From Flavimaricola sp. (lineage in GTDB: Bacteria > Pseudomonadota > Alphaproteobacteria > Rhodobacterales > Rhodobacteraceae): a stretch of DNA of 6,427 nt. Made by a program: the position numbers and the translations under genes. How positions within the stretch are numbered: the stretch's first letter is position 1; each line of letters opens with the position of its first letter. The notes under the pieces are model-generated. The model did not search any database. It was not told the origin of the DNA and saw only the letters and a program-made list of their open reading frames with translations. The stretch covers positions 1 through 6,427 of the forward strand of contig JALZWD010000204.1 in the NCBI GenBank assembly GCA_023300365.1, read 5' to 3'. This document shows positions 1 through 6,427 of this stretch, in pieces.

Positions 1-1704
1 GTCGTGACTGATGAACAAAAGCGTGGTTTTTTCTTTGCGCTGAATTTCCATTAGCAGGTCTGTCACCGCCGCTTGAACCGACACATCAAGCGCGGAAACG
101 GGCTCATCTGCGACAACAATACGGGCGCCGCCCGCAAAGGCACGCGCAATTCCAACCCGCTGTTTTTGACCACCAGACAACTGGCGCGGCATGCGATCGG
201 CAAACGCACGTGGCAGCTTCACAAGGTCAAGCAGCGTTAACATCCGTTCGCGGCGCTCGGCCTCGTTTGCGCCAATTTTAAAAATCTCAAGCGCTCGAAT
301 GATCTGACGCCCAACGGTCATTGATGGGTTGAGGGTGTCAAATGGGTTTTGGAACACCATCTGAATATCGGCAACGGTGCTGGTCTCTCGGTCTTCAATC
401 GGGATTGCGCCAATCTCGCGGTTGTCTAACAAGACCGACCCCGAAGTCGCCGTCTCTAGTCCCATTAGGACCTTTGCAAACGTAGACTTCCCACAACCAG
501 ATTCTCCAACAATTGCGAGGGTCTCGCTTTCATGGGCCTCAAAGCTGAGGGTTTCATTGGCCTTAACCACCTTCTTTTCGCCACCGCCAAGCAGGGCGCT
601 TGCGGCAACTTCGTAATACTTCTTCAGGTCATCCATCCTCAGGACAACATCGCCAACCGGCGCCTTTTCTTTTACTTCGGCCACCTCAATGGGCGCATCC
701 CAGTCAATCTCGCGGGCGCGGTGACACCGGGTTTCATGCCGTACATCCCCCGGCACGGGTTCCATTAATATTTCGCCATTATCACAGCGACCCGCTTCAA
801 AATAATCGCACCGTGGCCCAAAATTGCATCCTTGTGGCCGCTCATGGGGCAATGGGAAATTGCCCGGAATGGCGATCAAAGGTCGCGCGTTTTTGTCTGC
901 TCCGGGCAGGGGGATCGAACGGAAAAGCGCTTGGGTGTAGGGATGGCGCATTTTGTCAAAGACGTCTTCAATGCTGCCCCGTTCAACAGCCTCGCCAGAA
1001 TACATCACGCAAATCCGGTCACAGGTTTCCAAAACAAGGCCAAGGTTATGCGAGATGAACAGCATCGATGTGCCGTACTTTTTGCCCAGATCCTTAACCA
1101 GTTCTACAACGGCGGCCTCAACCGTGACGTCCAACGCGGTGGTGGGTTCGTCAAGGATAAGCAACGACGGTTTGGACATCAGAGCCATCGCAATCACGAT
1201 ACGCTGCTGCTGCCCTCCAGAAAGCTGGTGGGGAAAGCTGCTTAGAATACGTTTCGGATCAGGCAGCTTAACGTCTGTCACAACTTCAAGCGCGCGGGCA
1301 TAGGCCTCAGATTCACCAATGCCTTCGTGGATCATCGGCACTTCCATCAATTGCTTGCCGATCTTCATTGCCGGGTTCAAGGATGCCATAGGTTCTTGGT
1401 AAATCATGGCAATCTTGCTGCCGCGGATATCGCGCAGGGCTTCTGGCGACATCTCGCAAAGGTCTTCACCTTTAAACTTAATAGAGCCACCGACGATGCG
1501 TCCATTGACGCCCAAATCCTGCATAACGCCCAGCGCCACTGTGCTCTTGCCGCACCCGGATTCTCCAACCAAACCCAGCGCCTCGCCGGGCATGATCTTG
1601 GCCGAAAAGTCCATCACCGCAGGGATTTCACGCAAACGAGTGAAGAAGGAAATCGAGAGTTTCTCAATCTCCAAAATTGGGGCGTCTTGGTCTTGATCAG
1701 ACAT
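1..1704 (-). CDS. Fused two-domain ATPase of a peptide-type ABC importer (DppD-DppF-like fusion), 3' end outside window
   Basis: Cytoplasmic motor subunit that hydrolyses ATP to drive the two permeases encoded upstream. I translated 568 uninterrupted codons; no stop is reached before the window edge. First nucleotide-binding domain: Walker A GESGCGKST at residues 47-55, Q-loop Q103, signature LSGGQ 161-165, Walker B LLILDEP 181-187, H-loop H219. A typical oligopeptide-transporter tail follows, with the PxGCxFxPRC-type motif at about 290-299 and cysteines 293, 299, 307 and 327. Second domain: Walker A GESGCGKST 400-408, Q-loop Q452, signature LSGGQ 509-513, Walker B with DEP 533-535, H-loop H567. 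All catalytic motifs are intact in both halves, so neither site looks degenerate. The start ATG has GGAGGG 8 bases upstream. The second C-terminal tail (perhaps 60-100 residues) is missing from the window. Fused ATPases are known in this family (GsiA, YejF). The family call is secure; the substrate is unknown. Confidence 0.96.
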   Translation of the reverse strand, partial: MSDQDQDAPILEIEKLSISFFTRLREIPAVMDFSAKIMPGEALGLVGESGCGKSTVALGVMQDLGVNGRIVGGSIKFKGEDLCEMSPEALRDIRGSKIAMIYQEPMASLNPAMKIGKQLMEVPMIHEGIGESEAYARALEVVTDVKLPDPKRILSSFPHQLSGGQQQRIVIAMALMSKPSLLILDEPTTALDVTVEAAVVELVKDLGKKYGTSMLFISHNLGLVLETCDRICVMYSGEAVERGSIEDVFDKMRHPYTQALFRSIPLPGADKNARPLIAIPGNFPLPHERPQGCNFGPRCDYFEAGRCDNGEILMEPVPGDVRHETRCHRAREIDWDAPIEVAEVKEKAPVGDVVLRMDDLKKYYEVAASALLGGGEKKVVKANETLSFEAHESETLAIVGESGCGKSTFAKVLMGLETATSGSVLLDNREIGAIPIEDRETSTVADIQMVFQNPFDTLNPSMTVGRQIIRALEIFKIGANEAERRERMLTLLDLVKLPRAFADRMPRQLSGGQKQRVGIARAFAGGARIVVADEPVSALDVSVQAAVTDLLMEIQRKEKTTLLFISHD

Positions 1705-1706
1705 CG

Positions 1707-1745
1707 GATAAGCCCTCCAAAAAGCTACTGTTCATAACGCTTATC
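1707..1745 (-). repeat. 7-bp inverted repeat around the ATPase ribosome binding site
   Basis: GATAAGC (1707-1713) pairs with GCTTATC (1739-1745) across a 25-base loop, inside the 66-base gap between the second permease and the ATPase. The proximal arm covers most of the spacer between the Shine-Dalgarno sequence and the ATG, plus one base of the Shine-Dalgarno itself. If it forms in the mRNA it could slow ATPase translation. The stem is short and the loop long, so chance is a real alternative. Nothing else is evident in the gap: no terminator and no convincing promoter. Confidence 0.25.
1713..1718 (-). promoter_or_regulatory. Ribosome binding site of the fused ATPase gene
   Basis: GGAGGG on the minus strand, 8 bases before the ATG at 1704. 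It is the best Shine-Dalgarno match in the operon and fixes the start of the ATPase gene. Confidence 0.8.
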
Positions 1746-1770
1746 AAAACCACCGCACTGTGCATTCGCA

Positions 1771-3225
1771 TCAATCCCTCAGGCTTTCTTCACGCAAACC
1801 ATCGGCAAGCAGATTGAGGCCTAAGACCAAGGTCAAAAGCGCCACGGCTGGTACAAGAGCAGGGTGGGGGAACGCAGACAGCAAACGCCGCCCTTCGTTG
1901 ATCGTTGATCCCCAGTCTGGGCTCTCTGGCGGCAAGCCGAGGCCAAAAAATCCCAAGGTTCCCAGCAGGATTGAGGTATAGCCAATGCGCAAACAAAAAT
2001 CGACAATCAGCGGCCCGCGCGCGTTGGGTAGTATTTCCCAAAGCATCACGTACCACGGCCCCTCACCACGTGTCTGTGCTGCGGCAACATAGTCGCGGGT
2101 TTTGATATCAAGTGTTAAGCCGCGCACAATCCGGAAAACGGTGGGCGAGTTAACGAAAACCACCGAAACAAAGACCACGAGAATGCCGCTGGGAATATCA
2201 AACAGATCAAACGCATCTGGCAGGAATTCAAAGATCGTGCCGTCTTGCGACAAGAGTGATAGATAGCCCCACAACAGCACACCAAGAACGGCGATCAAGA
2301 GCGGTGTGCGAACAGAGGGCTGCGTATGATAGCGCGAATTGAGCAAGACCGCGAAAAACACTAGCGGAAAGCCGAACAAGAACGCGGCCATTATCGAAGG
2401 AATACCCGTCTGCACGATCTCGGGCGTGACAAGAAGATAAAAGAGCAAGATCACAGGAAAGGCCAACACGAGGTTGGCAATGAACGACAAAACCATATCG
2501 AGCTTGCCGCCGAAGTATCCTGCAGGCAAGCCAAGGGTGATGCCCACCATAAAGGCAAATAGCGTGGCCAAAGGCGCAATCATCATCACAATTGTTGAGC
2601 CATGGACCATCCGGCTAAAGACATCACGGGCAAGGTTGTCACCGCCAAGGATATAATGCCCCCCCGGTGCCATCTCATCCGCCCCAGACACCACAAAGCC
2701 AGGGTTTTTATTCTTCATTCCAGACAATTGTCCAAGGGGATCATGGGTGGCGATCATATCAAAAACGCCGGTGAATACGGCCGTAAAGACCCAAAACATC
2801 ACCAAGGCAAAGCCGATCATACCAACGGTATTGTCAAAAAGTTTGCCATAGATCCCTAAACGCCGCTTGAAACTGATTGAGACGGCAAAGGTCACGATCA
2901 GAGCGATCCAGACGGGTATAAATTGCTTCGAAATCGCACCTACAATACCGCCGTATCCATAAGGTGCCAAAGCTCCGACGCCGAGGTAGGCTACAATCAA
3001 AGCTACGACGGCCACCAAGAGCCATTTCACCGCTTTTTCAACCATGCCAAAGGCACCCGTTCGGCCCGCCAATGTACCATCGCGATTTGATTGTAACGTG
3101 ACGGGGGCCGCAAAAAACGACAACACAATCATCGCGACTGCGCCAATTGCCAAAAGCACCACGGCCATGGCGAACACCGGGTTAATGATTGCGCCAAATG
3201 CACCGGTCCAGTTGAGAGGTTCCAT
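1771..3225 (-). CDS. ABC importer permease, DppC/OppC type, with extra membrane segments
   Basis: Inner-membrane channel subunit that pairs with the permease encoded just upstream. At 484 residues it is much longer than the roughly 300 usual for DppC/OppC. Family marks are the periplasmic HYILGGDNLARDVFSR stretch (190-205; HxLGTDxLGRDxxSR in relatives), an AGYFGG turn (235-240), and the EAA coupling loop (about 377-402, DYVAAAQTRG...EILPN). Hydrophobic segments lie near 16-40, 66-88, 101-119, 134-157, 208-234, 244-270, 277-295, 308-326, 346-359, 404-430 and 455-475. The fourth fits the usual first helix, so three segments are added in front, and 277-326 adds two more. I start at the ATG (3225), which has AGGGAG 8 bases upstream; an in-frame TTG two codons earlier sits only 2 bases from that site. 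The gap to the upstream permease stop is 12 bases, suggesting coupled translation. Confidence 0.95.
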   Translation of the reverse strand: MEPLNWTGAFGAIINPVFAMAVVLLAIGAVAMIVLSFFAAPVTLQSNRDGTLAGRTGAFGMVEKAVKWLLVAVVALIVAYLGVGALAPYGYGGIVGAISKQFIPVWIALIVTFAVSISFKRRLGIYGKLFDNTVGMIGFALVMFWVFTAVFTGVFDMIATHDPLGQLSGMKNKNPGFVVSGADEMAPGGHYILGGDNLARDVFSRMVHGSTIVMMIAPLATLFAFMVGITLGLPAGYFGGKLDMVLSFIANLVLAFPVILLFYLLVTPEIVQTGIPSIMAAFLFGFPLVFFAVLLNSRYHTQPSVRTPLLIAVLGVLLWGYLSLLSQDGTIFEFLPDAFDLFDIPSGILVVFVSVVFVNSPTVFRIVRGLTLDIKTRDYVAAAQTRGEGPWYVMLWEILPNARGPLIVDFCLRIGYTSILLGTLGFFGLGLPPESPDWGSTINEGRRLLSAFPHPALVPAVALLTLVLGLNLLADGLREESLRD

Positions 3226-3233
3226 CGCCAATA

Positions 3234-3239
3234 CTCCCT
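3234..3239 (-). promoter_or_regulatory. Ribosome binding site of the second permease, overlapping the upstream stop codon
   Basis: AGGGAG on the minus strand, 8 bases before the ATG at 3225. It overlaps the TAG stop (3238-3240) of the first permease, so ribosomes ending there are placed on the next start. The spacing decides for this ATG over the TTG at 3231. Confidence 0.75.
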
Positions 3240-4308
3240 ACGAAATCCGGATGCGTGGGTTAAGATAAACATAGCCGATGTCTGAAATCAGCTGCGTTAC
3301 CAACACGACCAAAACTGAGACAACGGACACGCCAAGCAAAAGTTCGATGTCGTTGTTCCCAGCCGCTTCGACCAACGTCCAACCAAAGCCCTTATAGTTG
3401 AACAGCGTTTCGACGATCACCACCCCATTCAAAAGCCACGGAAACTGCAACATGATCACGGTAAACGGCGCAATTAATGCGTTGCGCAGGGCGTGTTTCA
3501 TAACGATGTTGCGGAACGATACGCCCTTAAGGCGGGCGGTACGGATATATTGCGCTGTCATCACTTCCGTCATGCTGGCGCGTGTCATGCGTGCGATATA
3601 GCCCATGCCATATAGTGCAATTGTCAGAACGGGCAGGGTAAAATTAAGAAAGGTTGCGTCATCCATCGCGCTGGTGGCCGAGCCGTTGAACCATCGCAAT
3701 CCCACCGCCGATGACGCAAAGACTGTGATGAAGACAACACCCGACACATATTCCGGCGTCGCTGTCGTTACGATCGAAAATGTCGACAACGTACGGTCAA
3801 GTCGCGAGCCCTCTTTCATACCCGCCAACACACCAATAATCAGCGCGCCGGGTACCATAACAAGGGTCACCCAGAACATCAGCTTGCCGGTAAGCGCCAG
3901 ACCACGCCAAACGACTTCGCCCACATCCTTGCGGAACACTGTCGACCAGCCCCAATCCCCCTGCATCACCCCACAAAATGTGGCAGGATCAGGTTCGGAC
4001 ACTGTGGGATCATAAGGCGCCAGCCCCTCCAAGGGCATACACCGACCAAAACGGCGGCCTTCGTCATTTGTATGGGTCCAGCCCGGCAATACCCCAAGCC
4101 ATTGGCCGTAACGTTGAAAAAGTGGGTCGCTGTATCCATTGCGGTCAAGCCAACTGGCGACCTCTTCATCGGTGATACGACTGCCCAATTCGGACTTGGC
4201 GATTTTCTCGAGGTTTGGCCCAAGATTGGTAAGGAAAAACACAATGAAGGTCAGGCAAAGCGCCGTGATCAGCATGGTGGCAACGCGGCTGGCCAGAAAT
4301 CTAAGCAT
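3238..4308 (-). CDS. ABC importer permease, DppB/OppB type
   Basis: Inner-membrane channel subunit, 356 residues, somewhat longer than the usual 305-340 of DppB/OppB. It begins with the classic MLRFLASRV start and first helix (about 10-28). A large periplasmic loop follows, holding the family's NGYSDPLFQRYGQWLG stretch (57-72) and GDWGWS (117-122, GDlGxS in relatives). Between these lies an added stretch of about 35 residues with two cysteines (C90, C112). Further helices lie near 140-163, 177-200, 222-241, 283-303 and 325-348. The EAA loop that contacts the ATPase is at 254-280 (YIRTARLKGVSFRNIVMKHALRNALIA region). The start ATG has only AAGGA at a 12-base spacing, a weak site that fits lower output than the binding protein. 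It lies 133 bases after the binding-protein gene, with a hairpin between them, and is followed closely by the second permease. Confidence 0.95.
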   Translation of the reverse strand: MLRFLASRVATMLITALCLTFIVFFLTNLGPNLEKIAKSELGSRITDEEVASWLDRNGYSDPLFQRYGQWLGVLPGWTHTNDEGRRFGRCMPLEGLAPYDPTVSEPDPATFCGVMQGDWGWSTVFRKDVGEVVWRGLALTGKLMFWVTLVMVPGALIIGVLAGMKEGSRLDRTLSTFSIVTTATPEYVSGVVFITVFASSAVGLRWFNGSATSAMDDATFLNFTLPVLTIALYGMGYIARMTRASMTEVMTAQYIRTARLKGVSFRNIVMKHALRNALIAPFTVIMLQFPWLLNGVVIVETLFNYKGFGWTLVEAAGNNDIELLLGVSVVSVLVVLVTQLISDIGYVYLNPRIRIS

Positions 4309-4320
4309 AAAGGGGGACAG

Positions 4321-4325
4321 TCCTT
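4321..4325 (-). promoter_or_regulatory. Weak ribosome binding site of the first permease
   Basis: AAGGA on the minus strand, 12 bases before the ATG at 4308, which is longer than the usual 5-9. No better site is seen closer in, where the sequence is C-rich. Confidence 0.4.
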
Positions 4326-4383
4326 AGCAACAGGCTGGGGGGGCAACGGCCCGTTTGGGCAGGCGACGGATCAAAAATGCATC

Positions 4384-4413
4384 AAAACGCGGGGCCAAGC
4401 GATGGCCCCGCGT
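4384..4413 (-). terminator. Intercistronic hairpin after the binding-protein gene (leaky terminator or mRNA-stabilising stem)
   Basis: A perfect 11-bp inverted repeat: ACGCGGGGCCA (4387-4397) and TGGCCCCGCGT (4403-4413), with a 5-base loop. On the minus strand the stem is followed by TTTTGATGCATTTTTG, a U-rich tail broken by GAUGCA. It begins 28 bases after the binding-protein stop codon and lies before the first permease gene. Such stems in transporter operons commonly end part of the transcripts or protect the 3' end of the binding-protein message, giving excess receptor over channel. The broken U tract suggests partial rather than full termination. The remainder of the 133-base gap shows only the weak ribosome binding site. 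Confidence 0.75.
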
Positions 4414-4441
4414 CGTTTGATTTGCAGGTCTAAACAGGCCC

Positions 4442-6094
4442 TTAGGCCTCAACCCACCACTTATAGTGGTGATGCTCAAACGTTGGGTGCATGTCCGTAT
4501 CATGCACACCCGCGCGCGCGTGGCGATACAGCGACCGCCAGAACGGCTGGATCATGACACCCTCGTTTTGCATGATGGCCTCGATCTTGGCCATCACCTC
4601 GCGGCGTGCGTCCGCATCCGCGATTGAGTTGGCTTCTGACAACAACGCGTCGAATTCAGCGTTGCTAAAGGCGGATTCATTCCAAGCCACACCCGATTTA
4701 TAGGCCAAGGCCAAAACCTGAACGCCCAGCGGACGCATGTTCCACTCGGTCGCCGAGAACGGATAGTTGGCCCAGTCGTTCCAGAACGTAGAACCAGGAA
4801 GAACGGTCCGCTTCACGTTGATACCCGCGTCGCGCATTTGGGCCGCAACACTATCGCACGAGGCCGATTGCCATGCATCGTCGATGGAGATCAGTTCAAA
4901 CTCGGTGTCGCCATGACCTGCAGCATCAATACCAGCTTTGGCAGCCGCACCATCTGTCACAAGCGGCGCCAATTCGGCGTACTCAGGGTGAATTGGGCAA
5001 ACGTGGTGGTTCTCGGCAACCGTGCCAAGGCCATTATATCCCAGCTCAAGAACAATCGCGTTGTCCACGGCCATCTGGATTGAATTGCGCACGTCGGCGT
5101 TGTCATATGGTGCGTTGTTTTGGTTAAAGCGCACACAAAGCGTCGCGGATGTCACCGCTTCGTTTTTGTCCCAGCCGATGCTGTCAAAGATATCCACGAA
5201 ATCACCAGATGTCTGGTACGTTACGTCGATCTCGCCGGATTCCGCACCCGCCAACATCGCCGCAGGGTCGGTGCCATAGTCGATGTATTCGATACGATCG
5301 AGGTATGGACCACCATAAACATCAGTTCCCCACCATGTGTGGTTTTCATTGCGTACCAAGACCTGCTTGATACCCACTTCGGATGTTTCTGGAAGGTAAG
5401 GGCCCGTACCGATTGGGTTTTCCGCACTGTCACCACCAACGTAGCTCGCGTGCATTACCGCGGCTGGATAATCGGCCATACCGATGATCACTGTGATGTC
5501 AGGCGCGTTGAGCACCAATTTAACCGTCATATCGTCGACCACAGTGATCGCGCCATCGCGGGCCACGCCAGTGTCGGCGTCAATCAAGCTGGCCATACGC
5601 GCAGCCATTGAGTTGCCCTCAACCGTGCTGTCACACCAACCGCTGATGTTGCGTGCCACATCTTGTGCGGTGAATGCATCACCGTTGTTCCATGTCACGC
5701 CAGGGCGGACATTCAGCATGAATTCTGTCGCATCGTCATTGGCGTCCCAGCTCTCAAGGAGCATGCCGCGCAATGTGCCGTCGCCATTGTATTCAACAAG
5801 GTACTCGATCCAACCACGCTGAAAATTCGCCATTTCTGACCAATCAAAGGTACGCGGATCTTTCAGGGCCTTGGTCTCCATCTGCATGCGCAATGTGCCG
5901 CCCGTTTGGGCGTGGCCAGCCGCGCGGGCAGGGGCCGCAAGGCCGATCAGGCCATATGAACCAACCGTGGTGACACCAAGTGCCGTGGCACGGGTCAGGA
6001 ACTCGCGGCGATCAATATGCCCCGCTTTGTGTTCTTGGGCATACATTTCCGCAGTCGGATGTTCTGTGGCTTTGATTTTTGAGTGGTGCGTCAT
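4442..6094 (-). CDS. Periplasmic solute-binding protein of the peptide/nickel importer family (SBP_bac_5), Tat-exported
   Basis: Receptor that captures the substrate in the periplasm and delivers it to the permeases; 550 residues, normal for the family. The N-terminus has an unusually long polar lead, then a twin-arginine motif DRREFLTR (28-35), a hydrophobic stretch (about 38-54) and a likely cleavage site after APARA (58), so export is by the Tat route in folded form. There is no lipobox cysteine. Family motifs are ESWDAND...[19 protein letters not shown] (114-146), PIGTGPY (227-233), YLDRIEY (264-270) with SGEIDV (286-291), and [15 protein letters not shown] (322-336). Mature cysteines are C154, C320, C366 and C413. 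The C-terminus is rich in histidine and aromatic residues (525-547). AGGGAG lies 7 bases before the ATG. It is the first gene of the importer operon. The substrate is not readable from sequence. Confidence 0.96.
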   Translation of the reverse strand: MTHHSKIKATEHPTAEMYAQEHKAGHIDRREFLTRATALGVTTVGSYGLIGLAAPARAAGHAQTGGTLRMQMETKALKDPRTFDWSEMANFQRGWIEYLVEYNGDGTLRGMLLESWDANDDATEFMLNVRPGVTWNNGDAFTAQDVARNISGWCDSTVEGNSMAARMASLIDADTGVARDGAITVVDDMTVKLVLNAPDITVIIGMADYPAAVMHASYVGGDSAENPIGTGPYLPETSEVGIKQVLVRNENHTWWGTDVYGGPYLDRIEYIDYGTDPAAMLAGAESGEIDVTYQTSGDFVDIFDSIGWDKNEAVTSATLCVRFNQNNAPYDNADVRNSIQMAVDNAIVLELGYNGLGTVAENHHVCPIHPEYAELAPLVTDGAAAKAGIDAAGHGDTEFELISIDDAWQSASCDSVAAQMRDAGINVKRTVLPGSTFWNDWANYPFSATEWNMRPLGVQVLALAYKSGVAWNESAFSNAEFDALLSEANSIADADARREVMAKIEAIMQNEGVMIQPFWRSLYRHARAGVHDTDMHPTFEHHHYKWWVEA

Positions 6095-6101
6095 CTTAAC
6101 T

Positions 6102-6107
6102 CTCCCT
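6102..6107 (-). promoter_or_regulatory. Ribosome binding site of the solute-binding protein
   Basis: AGGGAG on the minus strand, 7 bases before the ATG at 6094. This is stronger and better spaced than the site of the first permease. Confidence 0.75.
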
Positions 6108-6130
6108 GAGACACTAATAATCGTTCGTCG

Positions 6131-6149
6131 CCGGTCCTTACTGGTCCGG
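6131..6149. repeat. Imperfect dyad 37 bases upstream of the binding-protein start
   Basis: CCGGTCC (6131-6137) and GGTCCGG (6143-6149) around a 5-base centre form a dyad with 6 of 7 pairs; the middle pair is mismatched. The same stretch also reads as a direct repeat GGTCC-N5-GGTCC. It could be a regulator site or a small hairpin in the 5' leader. No known operator is recognised. Confidence 0.35.
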
Positions 6150-6161
6150 TTCGTGTTTATT

Positions 6162-6191
6162 TTTATGTTCGCACGATCTCCCGCCGCGCAA
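6162..6191 (-). promoter_or_regulatory. Candidate promoter for the importer operon (weak match)
   Basis: On the minus strand TTGCGC (6186-6191) and CATAAA (6162-6167) are separated by 18 bases, with 3 of 6 and 4 of 6 matches to the sigma-70 consensus. A start near 6155 would give a leader of about 60 bases that includes the dyad. The match is weak and other placements are possible. Confidence 0.22.
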
Positions 6192-6243
6192 CTTATTCAG
6201 CCTGAGTATTTCGGCATATTAAAAGCGCTTCGGTCAACAGGCT

Positions 6244-6272
6244 GTTTTACCTTTGTGAAGTCCGTTTGCGAC
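6244..6272 (-). promoter_or_regulatory. Alternative candidate promoter next to the tandem repeat
   Basis: On the minus strand GTCGCA (6267-6272) and TAAAAC (6244-6249) are separated by 17 bases. The poor -35 overlaps the proximal copy of the tandem repeat, the arrangement expected at an activator-dependent promoter where an AraC-type protein takes over -35 recognition. By consensus alone the support is weak. Confidence 0.2.
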
Positions 6273-6300
6273 ACAACCATAGCCTGACAGCGACACAGCC
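6268..6300 (-). promoter_or_regulatory. Tandem direct repeat, putative AraC-type operator
   Basis: GCGACACAACC (6268-6278) and GCGACACAGCC (6290-6300) agree in 10 of 11 positions, and their starts are 22 bases apart, about two turns of the helix. AraC-family proteins typically bind two such same-facing half sites about 21 bp apart. The repeat lies 36 bases past the stop of an AraC-type gene and about 170 bases before the binding-protein start. It is the best candidate operator for the importer operon. The role is inferred; only the repeat is seen. Confidence 0.5.
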
Positions 6301-6336
6301 CAAGCGCAACCCGCCAACGAAACTGTGTTGAGAGCC

Positions 6337-6427
6337 TTAAGATCGGCGAAACTGGGTGGGTGTCTGCCCTGCGCGGCTTTGAAAGCTGCGGGCAAAGTAT
6401 GCCGGTGAGGCAAAACCAAGCTGGGCT
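6337..6427 (-). CDS. AraC-family transcriptional regulator, C-terminal end only
   Basis: Only the last 29 codons and the TAA stop (6337-6339) are inside the window; the 5' part lies beyond the edge. The readable residues include GFASPAYFARSFQSRAGQTP and end in TQFRRS. This matches the AraC/XylS signature for the second helix-turn-helix, with the spacing G-F-x-S-x-x-Y-F-x-R-x-F, a G-x-T-P turn and a closing F-R. The protein should bind DNA as an activator or repressor. Its sensor domain cannot be seen, so its ligand and its subfamily (for example GlxA-like) are unknown. It lies in the same direction as, and directly upstream of, the importer operon with no clear terminator between, so it may control the importer or partly read through into it. 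Confidence 0.85.
   Translation of the reverse strand, partial: AQLGFASPAYFARSFQSRAGQTPTQFRRS

Noticed and set aside
600..720. Possible break between two separate ATPase genes
   Set aside because: I translated the stretch joining both domains and the frame is continuous with no stop, so a single fused chain is the simpler reading.
600..1245. Overlapping plus-strand open frames opposite the ATPase gene
   Set aside because: The minus strand here encodes intact ATPase motifs in one frame; the plus-strand products show no known features.
3226..3231. TTG start two codons upstream for the second permease
   Set aside because: It would sit only 2 bases from the AGGGAG site, while the ATG at 3225 sits at 8 bases.
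4370..4387. ATCAAAA repeated twice beside the hairpin
   Set aside because: It is a short A-rich repeat best explained as the two U-rich parts of the hairpin tail.
5120..5611. Plus-strand open frame of 163 codons opposite the binding-protein gene
   Set aside because: It lies wholly inside the well-supported minus-strand gene, has no recognisable domain and no plausible ribosome binding site, and its length follows from codon bias of the real gene.
6234..6419. 61-codon minus-strand open frame over the AraC-type end
   Set aside because: It is a different frame from the AraC signature; the signature frame ending at 6337 explains the sequence better.

Overview
The window carries one minus-strand operon for a peptide-type ABC importer (the oligopeptide/dipeptide/nickel family), plus the last codons of an AraC-family regulator upstream of it. 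Moderate-to-high GC, a Tat-type signal on the binding protein, and the overall look of the proteins suggest an alphaproteobacterium, most likely a marine Rhodobacteraceae (Roseobacter group). That placement is inferred from protein style, not from a marker gene.

Layout in the direction of transcription (right to left): (1) 6427-6337, the C-terminal 29 codons of an AraC-type regulator, cut by the window edge. (2) 6336-6095, a 242-base intergenic control region with a near-perfect 11-bp tandem repeat at 22-bp period, an imperfect dyad near the start of the gene, and only weak promoter-like hexamers. (3) 6094-4442, a Tat-exported solute-binding protein. (4) 4441-4309, a 133-base gap holding a strong GC hairpin with a broken U tail. 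(5) 4308-3238, the first permease (DppB/OppB type) with an enlarged periplasmic loop. (6) 3225-1771, the second permease (DppC/OppC type), unusually long, with extra membrane segments at the N-terminus and in the middle. Its ribosome binding site overlaps the stop codon of the first permease. (7) 1770-1705, a 66-base gap, and 1704-1, an ATPase with two complete nucleotide-binding domains fused in one chain. The window ends just after the H-loop of the second domain, so the true end of this gene lies outside.

Together these genes supply a whole importer: periplasmic receptor, two-subunit membrane channel, and one fused motor chain. The transported compound cannot be read from the sequence; peptides are the default for the family, but opines, nickel chelates, sugars and other solutes are also moved by relatives. 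The hairpin after the binding-protein gene would favour more receptor than channel. I found no plus-strand gene, RNA gene, insertion sequence, CRISPR array or phage element. I do not see a clearly new biological system. The points most worth a second look are the tandem repeat below the AraC-type gene, the extra membrane segments of the second permease, and a four-cysteine motif in the ATPase.
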